This document shows, piece after piece, positions 33,271-41,614 of a DNA stretch of 64,000 bases; position 1 is the first letter of the stretch; every line of letters starts with the position of its first letter. The position numbers and the translations under genes are program-made. Source of the DNA: Brevibacillus borstelensis (GTDB taxonomy: Bacteria > Bacillota > Bacilli > Brevibacillales > Brevibacillaceae); assembly GCF_003710865.1 (NCBI RefSeq), contig NZ_RHHO01000023.1, positions 62,001-126,000 on the forward strand, written 5' to 3'. Under the pieces are notes generated by a model, which saw only the letters and a list, made by a program, of their open reading frames with translations, was not told the origin of the DNA and ran no database searches.

Positions 33271-33795
33271 ATGCAGGAGGTTTCCATTCGAAATGTCTAT
33301 GAAGCATTAAATACGATGCGCGCCATAGATGTGGTCAACAAGGAAGATTGGGAGCGAGCGGCAAAAGAAGCGGAGCTGGACTCCTCCGTACAACTGAATA
33401 TTCTATGGATCATTTATTGCTACGAAGGCGTGCGCGTAACGCAAATCGCGGAGTGGACCTTCTGGCATCCGTCTTCCATTGTGATCCACATCAAAAAGCT
33501 GGTGGAAAAAGAGATGGTCTACATCGAAAAGTCAGAGCTGGATGGCCGGGTTGTCCATGTCTATCCGACGCGCAAGGGCAGAGAAGTGATCGAGACAAGC
33601 AGGCAGCGGGTCCCTTCGATTTTCCGTCTCACCTATGCGTTGGAGAAGCTGGAAGAGAGGTACAGTACAGCTGTTGTCGAGCTCTTTTTTGAGTGTCTGT
33701 CTTTTGTCGCGCAGTCGCTGCACGGATCGGAAAAGGTCCGGTGGATTCAGGAAGGAGAAGACCGGGTACCCAATCGGCAATCCATGATCATCTGA
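33271..33795 (+). CDS. MarR-family transcriptional regulator
   Basis: The 174-residue protein has a winged helix: VQLNILWIIYCYEGVRVTQIAEWTFWHPSSIVIHIKKLVEKEMVYIEKSELDGRVVHVYPTRKGREVIE (~residues 42-111). This resembles the Hpr/ScoC group of MarR proteins, which control sporulation-phase exoprotease and transport genes in Bacillus. It is shorter than ScoC, so orthology is uncertain. GGAGGGAAG lies before ATG 33271. It is monocistronic. Confidence 0.82.
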   Translation: MQEVSIRNVYEALNTMRAIDVVNKEDWERAAKEAELDSSVQLNILWIIYCYEGVRVTQIAEWTFWHPSSIVIHIKKLVEKEMVYIEKSELDGRVVHVYPTRKGREVIETSRQRVPSIFRLTYALEKLEERYSTAVVELFFECLSFVAQSLHGSEKVRWIQEGEDRVPNRQSMII

Positions 33796-33919
33796 CTTCG
33801 CCCAATATTTGGCAGGTTGAAATGTAAACTGGAAATTGAGCGGAGATTGTGTTACACTAATAAAGAATCCGAATATTTAAACAATGCTCGGATCATTACA
33901 CTTGGAGGAGGGATTGCTG

Positions 33920-34219
33920 ATGGAACGCTATGACCATTTGTACGACGTCGCCGAGAATGCACAGGTTCGTTTTTTCGGTTTTGTCACAGAACGGACTCGC
34001 CACGACTTCGGAATCGTCTATACGAACAAGTTTTATGGAAAGCCGTTGGTCATCTGTATGCAGACTGGGCAATCTACCCTTCTCGGTTCAGAGGATGCCG
34101 TAAACCCGGAGTACCTGAAGAAAATCTTCCGCTTGGATTGTTCAGATGAAGCAGAAATGCTCTCCCACTTTTTCCAGGAGCATTTGCCATCGTTGCCCTT
34201 CGAAGAAAACCAGTATTAA
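33920..34219 (+). CDS. DUF3055 (SAV0927 family) protein
   Basis: The 99-residue protein has the family pattern LYDVAENAQVRFFGFVTERTRHDFGIVYTNKFYGKPLVICMQTGQSTLLGSEDAVNPEYLKKIFRL. It is a small soluble protein of unknown function found across Bacillales. GGAGGAGGG before ATG 33920 supports the start. A strong terminator follows. Confidence 0.78.
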   Translation: MERYDHLYDVAENAQVRFFGFVTERTRHDFGIVYTNKFYGKPLVICMQTGQSTLLGSEDAVNPEYLKKIFRLDCSDEAEMLSHFFQEHLPSLPFEENQY

Positions 34220-34222
34220 CGG

Positions 34223-34254
34223 ATGAGCAGAAGTTCGCTTCTGCTCATTTTTTT
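34223..34254 (+). terminator. Terminator after the DUF3055 gene
   Basis: ATGAGCAGAAG (34223-34233), loop TTCG, CTTCTGCTCAT (34238-34248), then T run. Confidence 0.9.
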
Positions 34255-34349
34255 GTGCGGTGAGATGCAATCATTGCCTTCCAGAAGAGATGGCGCTTTC
34301 ATACAATTGCCTTGTCACATGCTATTCTTGGAGAAGAGGAGGGAGCAAA

Positions 34350-35156
34350 ATGGAGTGGTTTTCCCATACATGGTCTGTAGAAAAGCCTCGTGCAGCGATG
34401 GTGCTGATCCACGGAACAGGCGAGCATCATGGCAGATATCAACATGTCGCTGACGAGTTAAATCGGTTCGGAGTCGAAGTAGTGACAGGGGATCTGCCAG
34501 GGTGGGGCCGGTCTGCGGGCAGGAAAGGGCATATCGACAGCTTTTCGCAGTATTTGGACGCGGCTGGGGCGTGGGTAGAGACGGCCTTGCAAAAAGCAGG
34601 ACAGAAATACCCGGTATTCGTTTTTGGGCACAGCATGGGCGGCCTTGTCGCGGTGCGCCTCATCGAGCGCTTTGCGGAGCGAAAACGACTCGCCGGACTG
34701 ATTCTCACGTCTCCATGTCTCCAACTGAAGGTGCCGGTTCCACAGTGGAAGGCCAGGCTGGCTGTTTGGTTGGATAAGAGCTGGCCTACACTGCGAATGG
34801 CGAGCGGGATAACGCCCGAGATGGTTACGCGCGACCCGGAGGTGCAAAAGGCTTACATAACAGACCCATGGCAGTATCCAAAAGTAAGCGTGCGCTGGTA
34901 CCAGGAGCTACATCGAGCGATGGGGGAAGCTTGGGAGGAACGAGGCAGCCTTTTGTTGCCGACTCTTGTGCTGCAGGCCGGTGATGATCTGCTGGTCGAC
35001 GCGGATGCCGTGGAGCGATTTGCGGCTGATTTGCCGGAAGAAGCTGTATTCCGGCGCTTCCCCGGAATGCGTCACGAGCTTCTGAATGAGCCGGAGCGGG
35101 AAGATGTGCTCTGCTGTATCGTAGAGTGGATGAAGCAGCACGGACTAGAAATGTGA
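34350..35156 (+). CDS. Alpha/beta hydrolase, monoacylglycerol lipase/lysophospholipase type
   Basis: The 268-residue enzyme has MVLIHGTGEHHGRYQHVADELNRFGVEVVTGDLPGWGRSAGRKGH, typical of the monoglyceride-lipase group. The nucleophile elbow is GHSMGG with Ser95, the acid lies in VLQAGDDLLVD and the catalytic His in GMRHELLNEP. It is predicted to hydrolyse monoacylglycerols or lysophospholipids in the cytoplasm. GGAGGGAGC before ATG 34350 supports the start; a longer in-frame start lacks a site. Confidence 0.87.
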   Translation: MEWFSHTWSVEKPRAAMVLIHGTGEHHGRYQHVADELNRFGVEVVTGDLPGWGRSAGRKGHIDSFSQYLDAAGAWVETALQKAGQKYPVFVFGHSMGGLVAVRLIERFAERKRLAGLILTSPCLQLKVPVPQWKARLAVWLDKSWPTLRMASGITPEMVTRDPEVQKAYITDPWQYPKVSVRWYQELHRAMGEAWEERGSLLLPTLVLQAGDDLLVDADAVERFAADLPEEAVFRRFPGMRHELLNEPEREDVLCCIVEWMKQHGLEM

Positions 35157-35191
35157 CATACTAATAGAGATTAAAATGTGTATTTTTTTGA

Positions 35192-35220
35192 TTGACTCCT
35201 CCATTATGACGTATTAATAT
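35192..35220 (+). promoter_or_regulatory. Promoter of the SR1-like RNA
   Basis: TTGACT (35192-35197) and TAATAT (35215-35220), spaced by 17 bases. Confidence 0.65.
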
Positions 35221-35226
35221 AAAGGT

Positions 35227-35497
35227 ACGATCATGAATGAGCATCATCTTTTTGCTGGCGTGTAGGATATATGACATGCTTGTGCGACAGCAATATGAGA
35301 GTCGGAGGGGTTTGCGCAATATGGGGACTATTATTTGCCAAAGCTGTGAGTCGATCATCGAGCATTTTGAGAGCAATCAGGTAAAGACGCTGTATGGCAT
35401 GTGCAAAGGCGAATGCAAGCACGCGGAAGCGACGAAACAGAAATAAGGCGAAATAGATAGAACACGGACGCTTGTCGAAAGCGTCTGTTTTTTTTTG
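35227..35497 (+). ncRNA. SR1-like dual-function small RNA
   Basis: The transcript predicted between the promoter at 35192-35220 and the terminator hairpin GACGCTT/AAGCGTC (35467-35473, 35479-35485, then nine T) is about 270 bases and carries the SR1P peptide gene. In B. subtilis SR1 is a base-pairing RNA that inhibits translation of ahrC mRNA and also encodes SR1P. The assignment relies on SR1P and the compact promoter-terminator unit; I cannot verify the base-pairing part. Confidence 0.65.
35321..35446 (+). CDS. GapA-binding peptide SR1P
   Basis: The 41-residue peptide is MGTIICQSCESIIEHFESNQ, then VKTLYGMCKGECKHAEATKQK. It matches the SR1P family: MGTI.CQ.CE..I.HFE at the N-terminus, LYG.C near the middle and a C-terminal Cys-rich tail. 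In B. subtilis SR1P binds glyceraldehyde-3-phosphate dehydrogenase A and promotes its interaction with RNase J1. Its four Cys may bind metal. GGAGGGG lies about ten bases before ATG 35321. Confidence 0.82.
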   Translation: MGTIICQSCESIIEHFESNQVKTLYGMCKGECKHAEATKQK

Positions 35498-35563
35498 ACA
35501 ATGATTGGCGAATGAAGGATAATGGGAAAGAGAGAAAATAGTTGTAAGAGGAGGAATTGTTTC

Positions 35564-37693
35564 ATGAAGCGAGGACGCATCCGGGGACTGATGGCGGCTG
35601 TCTTGCTGACATCTTCCCTCTGGGGCGGTACATCGGCTTTCGCCGCAAATGAAATCCGAGTCGATGCAAGTCAGCCTTATATTGCCCGCACAGGATTCGA
35701 TATTTCAACCGACTATGCCGTGTGGATGGTAAAGGGAGAAAATACTATTACCCTTTACGATATTGATGATCAATCTGAAAGTAAAATAGGGAACAAGTCA
35801 TCCGGAAAGAAAAGCCCGGTGGTTGATGGCAAGTATGTAGCTTGGATTGACGATCGCCACGGTGGAGACGATGTCTACCTCTATGATATTGACCGGGAAA
35901 AAGAAATCCGGATAACAGATGGGGATGCCAAACCATCTGAGTTGGATATTGCAGACAATATGATCGTCTGGGCCGATAGTTCTGACGGAAATATCTACCT
36001 ATACGATATCGAGGCAGGAACAGAAAAGCGTGTATCCACCAGCGGTAGGGCGAGCAATCCGACTGTGACCGGTTCTTATGTTGCTTGGGAAGACACCAGA
36101 AACAAAAATTCCGATATCTTTTATTACGACATCAGCAAGGGGCGCGAATACCCAGCTGTAGAAGAGTCGGGAAATCAGACCAATCCGTCTATATACGATG
36201 ATCAAATCGTATACGAGAGTGACACTGGCCGCGATACCGATATTTATCTTCATGAACTGGGAAGTTCCAGGAATAAACAGCTGACAACTGATTCCGCTGA
36301 CGAAGTAATGCCGCAAATTTATAAAAACAACTTCATCTATTTTAACGAAGAAGACGAAGCATTGTATTTTGGCAGTGTAAGCAGACCTAAAAACGCTAAA
36401 GAAATTGCCTCGGACGTTGATGACAGATTGCAGCCACGCATAGCGGGCGATTATGTTATTTTCGCCAAGAGGGACCGCGATGATAATTTGTCTGTCTACA
36501 TTTATGACACAGATGAAGGAGACCTTGTCCAAATTGGGGGAACCTCAGGAGAGCCAACACAGCCGGATGGCGATGATAGATACGTAGTCTACATAAACGA
36601 GTCGAAGAGATCCTCGAGTGTTGTTTTGTACGATCTGAAAACGAAAACGAGCAAGGTGATCAGCAAATCTGACTCCGAGCCAAGCCGTCCGCTTGTCAGC
36701 AGTCCATATGTAGTCTGGTATGACGAAGATGAGGAAACGCTCATGGTGTACAACATTCGGACAGGCAAGCTAGATAGAGCTGTGGATAAAGGCGATTCGC
36801 CTCATAGTGATCTGTATGAACTGGAAGGAAAAAATCTTCTTTGGGTAAACGAAGGCCGTCGTTACGATATTACCTTGACAGACCTTTCAACAGGTGATTC
36901 TGAAGAAATCGAAACGCTCAATGAGGAACCTCTTTATCTGGATGTGAATGAAAACTACGCGATGTGGGTAAAAGACGAAGGCTCGCGTTATGGTTCCGTT
37001 TATCTCTACGATATTGATCGTGGCCGTGATGAGGAAATTCGCAGTGATGTTGAGCTAAAAGGTGCTAGCCTTGGCGACGAGTTTGTCGTTTGGAGTGAAT
37101 ACTCCAATTCCACGAGATCGTACGACTTGTATTATTATGACATCGATCGGGAACGGACCAATCTTGCAGTACGATGGACGGAAAGAGATCAAATCGAACC
37201 GCAAGCTTCCAGAGATGTTGTGTTCTTCTCGGATAATCGAAATTCCAAGAGAGACACCGACTACTACTTTGAGCTATACGATATAGACAGAGATTCCTAT
37301 ATGAATGAAATCTGGTCGGAGGATGCCGAGATTGAGGAACCGCGAATGGGTGGTAACCGACTAGTCTGGATCGATAACAGAGACTCCACTCCTGCAGTTT
37401 ATACCGCTGAATTTGCCAGCCCTCGAGATGACGACGATGATGACGACAACGGTGGAGAAATTCCAGGAGATTACACAGATTATAACTTTATAAAGGTTAT
37501 GACTGGAAGCGATGATTCAGTTATTAAAATCATTGCAAAAAATGCTAATCGGACCTATTTTGTGTTAGATCCTGGAACAAGTAAAGAGAAAAGCATACCT
37601 TTCATGACAGCATTAGATGACGTCAATACATTTTTCAAACTGTTGAATGGAACGAATATAAATTCTGTTGTGATTCGAGTATTTAATAAATAG
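35564..37693 (+). CDS. Secreted TolB-like beta-propeller repeat protein
   Basis: The 709-residue protein has a signal peptide (KRGRIRGLMAAVLLTSSLWGGTSAFA). Many repeats of about 45 residues follow, of the form P-x-v-x-g-x-Y-V-a-W-x-D-x-r, then d-i-Y-l-Y-D-i (for example NPTVTGSYVAWEDTRNKNSD followed by IFYYDIS). These are beta-propeller blades as in TolB/WD40-like surface proteins. An Asp run (DDDDDDD at ~623) links to a C-terminal domain (DYNFIKVMTGSDDSVIKIIA...). It is probably secreted or wall-bound. AGAGGAGG precedes ATG 35564. The gene looks AT-richer than its neighbours. A 15-base tRNA-Pro fragment lies 73 bases after it. Ligand unknown. Confidence 0.82.
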   Translation: MKRGRIRGLMAAVLLTSSLWGGTSAFAANEIRVDASQPYIARTGFDISTDYAVWMVKGENTITLYDIDDQSESKIGNKSSGKKSPVVDGKYVAWIDDRHGGDDVYLYDIDREKEIRITDGDAKPSELDIADNMIVWADSSDGNIYLYDIEAGTEKRVSTSGRASNPTVTGSYVAWEDTRNKNSDIFYYDISKGREYPAVEESGNQTNPSIYDDQIVYESDTGRDTDIYLHELGSSRNKQLTTDSADEVMPQIYKNNFIYFNEEDEALYFGSVSRPKNAKEIASDVDDRLQPRIAGDYVIFAKRDRDDNLSVYIYDTDEGDLVQIGGTSGEPTQPDGDDRYVVYINESKRSSSVVLYDLKTKTSKVISKSDSEPSRPLVSSPYVVWYDEDEETLMVYNIRTGKLDRAVDKGDSPHSDLYELEGKNLLWVNEGRRYDITLTDLSTGDSEEIETLNEEPLYLDVNENYAMWVKDEGSRYGSVYLYDIDRGRDEEIRSDVELKGASLGDEFVVWSEYSNSTRSYDLYYYDIDRERTNLAVRWTERDQIEPQASRDVVFFSDNRNSKRDTDYYFELYDIDRDSYMNEIWSEDAEIEEPRMGGNRLVWIDNRDSTPAVYTAEFASPRDDDDDDDNGGEIPGDYTDYNFIKVMTGSDDSVIKIIAKNANRTYFVLDPGTSKEKSIPFMTALDDVNTFFKLLNGTNINSVVIRVFNK

Positions 37694-37701
37694 TATCTAC
37701 A

Positions 37702-37739
37702 AAAACAGGCATAGAGGAAAGGTCCTCTATGCCTGTTTT
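37702..37739. terminator. Strong bidirectional terminator after the propeller gene
   Basis: A perfect 17-bp stem: AAAACAGGCATAGAGGA at 37702-37718 with TCCTCTATGCCTGTTTT at 37723-37739, loop AAGG. It lies between two convergent genes. Confidence 0.92.
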
Positions 37740-37765
37740 AGGTTTTAAAAAACACTCATCATAAG

Positions 37766-37780
37766 TCCTGTCTTCCCGAC
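37766..37780 (+). repeat. 15-base tRNA-Pro 3'-end fragment
   Basis: TCCTGTCTTCCCGAC is identical to positions 15467-15481 in the T-arm and acceptor of tRNA-Pro(CGG). It lies just after the propeller gene's terminator. It could be an attachment-site trace, or chance. Confidence 0.45.
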
Positions 37781-37800
37781 AAATGACGGAGTCGTAATTG

Positions 37801-39849
37801 CTACGTCTTCCTCAGACAAAAGTAGGGGTATGTGAGCATTAATGCCACCAGGAAGAGAAGGGCAGCCACATACGCAGGGATCAAATGAATAAAGTCCGTA
37901 TATCCAACTGCGAAATGAATGCCAATCCCGGATGCGAATCCAGGCAGACCTCCCAGAAACAGCGTCCACCAGACCCAGGACTCTCCCTGCCTGAATGCCC
38001 ACAAGCTGATCAACAGGACCGCGATTCCGACTGACAACAGGGCACCGCCAAATCCGGCCCGATCATGGGCGATCACGGGGATCAGCTTCTCATTATAGGC
38101 CTGCAAAACCTCGGGCGTAGCACAAAGAAAAGCCAGATCCTGTGGGACAAACACACCGGTAATCCCGATGATGGAGATAATCAGTCCAGCTCCGGTCAAC
38201 CCGCAGCCGATAATCACAAAGAACAATTGTCCCCACAGTGAGCGGCGCCAGTCACGGTCATTTTTGACTTGGGCGGGCAGAGGAGAGAGCTGTTTGTTTG
38301 CAGGTTGCCTTATGGCCAACAGGAAAAACGGGAACAGCGACAGAGACAATACAGCATGCAGAATATCAAAATAACCGTAGCCAATGTAGAGAAAGAAGCT
38401 GAGAAAGCCAACTGAGCCGGAAACGAGCAAGACCTGCTTAGCCCAATGAAGCTGCCGGCTAAGGCCGAATCGGGAAAGCTGGAAATAAATCACGCCAATG
38501 GAAATCATTGTACCCGCCAGACTAACCCTGTCATGGGACATGAAAGGGAGAATTTGCGGGTTGAGAGCCTGGAGCTCGGACGCTCTCATGCCCAGGAAGG
38601 CTTCATCATAGGGAAGTACGACAGTTGTCAATGCTACCAGGAGTGCGAGTAATCCCCCGATCACCATGCCGATCCCCAGCAGCGAGCCAGAGAACCATCC
38701 AGGGAACTGCCCGGTGAATCTCCGAGGAGCACGATGGCTCTCGACGGTTGGTGAATCCGGCTCGGACAACTTGCTGTCGGCAGAAAGTTCAGCAGTCCGA
38801 AGAGGATGATTGCTTTGCCAAATGGCTTCATTGATTCGTTTTGGCAGGCCAGGACCGGAATAAATCAGTCCGCTGTGAAGCTGCACAAAATCGGCGCCTG
38901 CCGCGAATAAAGCCAGAGCATCGTCTGGCTCGATCACGCCGCCGGAACCGATCATAAAAAGATTCGGGTAACTTTTTCGAATCCACTGAACCATCTGGAT
39001 GCTCTTTTCCCTTGTTATGCCCCCTGTCAAGCGGCGTGGGGACAGCTCTTGCGGCGGCTTTGTGTCTTTGGCTTCAGACTGCGGGACCGATGTTTTGCCA
39101 AAAGCAGATGATGGGGAAATGCCACCGGCGATTGCAACACCTTTTATCCCCGCGCGAATCGCCGGCAATAGCAAGCACTCGGCCTCGACCTTGGGCAAGT
39201 CCGGTGACAGTACCAGAAGCAGCGGGGCCTTTGTTGCCTCTGCGAGCAAAGAGAGATGCAGGTTCCATGCAGTCTCATCCCACCCATCCAAAAGCTGTTG
39301 ACGTGTATCAAGCGTAAAGAATCCGCAGTAAGGCGATAGCTGTTCAATCATTTCAATGCGCTCCTGAGCCGCTTCAAGCGGAGAGGACCCAGGGGCGAAT
39401 GACAGCCGGCAAGCCAATGGAAGCGAGCGATGTCCGCAGCGCTCAAGCCGCTCGGCCAGCTTTGCCGCCCCCATGTTAGCCAAGGGAGCTGGATACGAGA
39501 TAGACTCGTCTGCCAATAACCGCTCGATGCCGCCGGATTCATCAACGGGATTGCGGGTGACGGGACCCAGTTCTATATAGCCGAAGCCGAATTGGGAAAG
39601 GGCGGATAGCCCCCGGGCATCGGTATCGAGCCCGGCCCCCAAGCCAATCGGAGTGGGAAAGGAGATACCCCAATGCTTTCTCGAAAGCTCGGCGGGAGGC
39701 TCCATATGTCCCATCAGTTCGATGAGTGAGGGACCGCCCGGGCATTTTGCCAATGTGCCGATAGCGGTCAAGGTCAAACGGCGTGACCGCTCTGCGGGCA
39801 GTGTAAACAATAAGGGGCGAAACATCGTGTGATACGACCAATCCGGCAT
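37801..39849 (-). CDS. Dihydroorotate-dehydrogenase-like domain fused to a duplicated membrane module
   Basis: The 682-residue protein has two parts. Residues ~1-345 follow class-2 dihydroorotate dehydrogenases: FRPLLFTLPAERSRRLTLTAIGTL, FPTPIGLGAGLDTDARGLSALSQFGFGYIELGPVTRNP, and IGSGGVIEPDDALALFAAGADFVQLHSGLIYSGPGL for the FMN phosphate. Yet the Asn-rich substrate motifs (NMGFNN, NxSSPN, TNT) are degenerate (LANMGAA, LSFAPGSSP, IAGGIS). Residues ~380-682 hold about seven membrane helices with an internal duplication: FLGMRASELQALNPQILPFM-S-HDR and FLCATPEVLQAYNEKLIPVI-A-HDR, about 155 residues apart. GGAGGAAA before ATG 39849 sets the start. It is annotated as DHODH only by fold; reaction and partner are unknown. 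It ends next to the propeller terminator. Confidence 0.82.
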   Translation of the reverse strand: MPDWSYHTMFRPLLFTLPAERSRRLTLTAIGTLAKCPGGPSLIELMGHMEPPAELSRKHWGISFPTPIGLGAGLDTDARGLSALSQFGFGYIELGPVTRNPVDESGGIERLLADESISYPAPLANMGAAKLAERLERCGHRSLPLACRLSFAPGSSPLEAAQERIEMIEQLSPYCGFFTLDTRQQLLDGWDETAWNLHLSLLAEATKAPLLLVLSPDLPKVEAECLLLPAIRAGIKGVAIAGGISPSSAFGKTSVPQSEAKDTKPPQELSPRRLTGGITREKSIQMVQWIRKSYPNLFMIGSGGVIEPDDALALFAAGADFVQLHSGLIYSGPGLPKRINEAIWQSNHPLRTAELSADSKLSEPDSPTVESHRAPRRFTGQFPGWFSGSLLGIGMVIGGLLALLVALTTVVLPYDEAFLGMRASELQALNPQILPFMSHDRVSLAGTMISIGVIYFQLSRFGLSRQLHWAKQVLLVSGSVGFLSFFLYIGYGYFDILHAVLSLSLFPFFLLAIRQPANKQLSPLPAQVKNDRDWRRSLWGQLFFVIIGCGLTGAGLIISIIGITGVFVPQDLAFLCATPEVLQAYNEKLIPVIAHDRAGFGGALLSVGIAVLLISLWAFRQGESWVWWTLFLGGLPGFASGIGIHFAVGYTDFIHLIPAYVAALLFLVALMLTYPYFCLRKT

Positions 39850-39944
39850 AATGGTTTCCTCCATCTATACCCACTTTTCCCTATCATATCAAATGCTGAC
39901 TACATACAAAACGCGAATGGCCTCTTCCGAATTGACCTTCGAGA

Positions 39945-39978
39945 CAAAAAAAGCCGACTCGCGTAGAGCCGGCATTTT
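39945..39978 (-). terminator. Terminator of speA
   Basis: GCCGACTC (39953-39960) and GAGCCGGC (39966-39973) form the stem; on the minus strand a T run follows. Confidence 0.8.
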
Positions 39979-39983
39979 GTAGG

Positions 39984-41456
39984 TTATCCAGAGATAGCTG
40001 TTTGACGTTTTACGACCTTGACCGTTTTCAGTGACTCGTCCTCAGGGCCTTGAACAGGAAGGCCGACACGAATGTTCTCCTTGATGTAGGCGATGTTTTC
40101 CTCTGTAATCACCTCTCCGGGCAAAAAGATCGGAATACCGGGAGGATAAACCATGATAAATTCGGTGATTACCCTACCTGCCGCTTCCGCCAAGGGAACA
40201 GTCTCCGTCTCTGCGTAAAAGGCATCGCGCGGCGTCATGGACAGGACCGGGATGTTCGGCAGCGAAATGGTCGGCTTTTCTTCTGCCTGCACATGAGCAA
40301 ATTCCACAGACAGTTCCCTCAGCGCATTCACCAGAGTGCGAATCGATTCCTCTGTATCGCCAGCGGTAACAAAGCAGAGGACATTGTACAAATCGCTCAT
40401 TTCGACCTCGATGTTGTACTTCGAACGGAGCCAGTTCTCCACTTCCCAGCCAGTAATCCCCAGATCGCGAACGTGAATCAAGAGCTTGGTCGGGTCCATG
40501 GCAAAAGTCGCAGGCGTACCGAGAATTTCCCGACCGACGCAGTGAATCCGCGGGATCTCGTTAATCATCTCTCTGGCTTTGTTGGCCATCTGCATCGCTT
40601 GCTCGGTCAACATCCGACCGTTAATGGCCAGGTGCTGCCTCGCCATGTCCAGAGATGCGAGCAGGATATAAGAGGTCGAAGTCGTCGTCAGCATGCTCAT
40701 GACGGTCTTGACGCGATCGACATCGACCAGGCCTTCGCGAACATTCAGGATAGAGGTCTGGGTCAAGGAGCCTCCCAGCTTGTGAACGCTGGTCGCTGCC
40801 ATGTCGGCACCGGCTTGCATCGCGGAAATCGGAAGCTCTTCATGAAAATGAATGTGGACACCGTGTGCTTCATCCACCAATACGGGAATTTCATAGTTAT
40901 GCGCAGTACGTACGATTTCTCTGAGATCGCCCGCAAAGCCGAAGTATGTCGGGTTGATGACGAGGAGAGCAGCCGCATCGGGATGCTGCTCCAGCGCTTT
41001 TTGAACAGCTTTTACAGTAATCCCGTGAGATATCCCCAAACGCTCGTCCATTACAGGATGGATAAAAATCGGAGTCGCTCCGGCAAAAATGATCGCCGCC
41101 ATGACTGATTTGTGAACGTTCCGCGGGACGATAATTTTGTCTCCCGGATTGCAAGTGGCCATAATCATGGCCATGATCGCGCCGCTCGTTCCCTGAACGG
41201 AAAAAAAGGTATGGTCAGCTCCGAAAGCTTCGGCTGCCAGATCCTGGGCTTCCTTGATCATTGCCTTGGGATGGTGCAAATCATCCAGAGGAGCAATATT
41301 GATGAGGTCAATCGAGAGAGCGTTTTCCCCGATGAATTCACGGAATGTCGGGTGCATGCCCATGCCCTTTTTATGACCAGGGATGTGAAATTGAATAGGA
41401 TTTCTTCGGGCGTGCTCCAACAACCCGCTAAACAGAGGAGTACTCTTTTGTCTCAT
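39984..41456 (-). CDS. speA: Arginine decarboxylase (Orn/Lys/Arg decarboxylase fold)
   Basis: The 490-residue PLP enzyme matches B. subtilis SpeA along its whole length: QFHIPGHKKGMGMHPTFREFIGENALSIDLINIAPLDDLHHP, ADHTFFSVQGTSGAIMAMIMA, the PLP Lys in AATSVHKLGGSLTQTSIL near residue 225, and the C-terminal MVYPPGIPIFLPGEVITEENI. It converts arginine to agmatine, the first step of the agmatinase route to putrescine. GAGGCG lies before ATG 41456. Its terminator is at 39945-39978. No agmatinase (speB) or spermidine synthase (speE) is within the window; speD lies about 5 kb away. Confidence 0.95.
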   Translation of the reverse strand: MRQKSTPLFSGLLEHARRNPIQFHIPGHKKGMGMHPTFREFIGENALSIDLINIAPLDDLHHPKAMIKEAQDLAAEAFGADHTFFSVQGTSGAIMAMIMATCNPGDKIIVPRNVHKSVMAAIIFAGATPIFIHPVMDERLGISHGITVKAVQKALEQHPDAAALLVINPTYFGFAGDLREIVRTAHNYEIPVLVDEAHGVHIHFHEELPISAMQAGADMAATSVHKLGGSLTQTSILNVREGLVDVDRVKTVMSMLTTTSTSYILLASLDMARQHLAINGRMLTEQAMQMANKAREMINEIPRIHCVGREILGTPATFAMDPTKLLIHVRDLGITGWEVENWLRSKYNIEVEMSDLYNVLCFVTAGDTEESIRTLVNALRELSVEFAHVQAEEKPTISLPNIPVLSMTPRDAFYAETETVPLAEAAGRVITEFIMVYPPGIPIFLPGEVITEENIAYIKENIRVGLPVQGPEDESLKTVKVVKRQTAISG

Positions 41457-41614
41457 ATGATCGCCTCACTTTGCAACAAGAATAAAAGGGTAAAAAACAA
41501 ACAAATTGAGTATAGCAAAAAGGGGGGGGAAAGCAAGTTCATTTTTTTGATATTTATCTGTGGCGGCAGGAGTTCTCCCTTTTGGCCGAGAAGTGAGTGA
41601 GAGAGGTGACGCTT

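Noticed and set aside
40050-41108. 352-codon plus-strand open frame opposite speA
   Set aside because: Antisense shadow of a gene that matches SpeA over its full length; composition and motifs are not protein-like.
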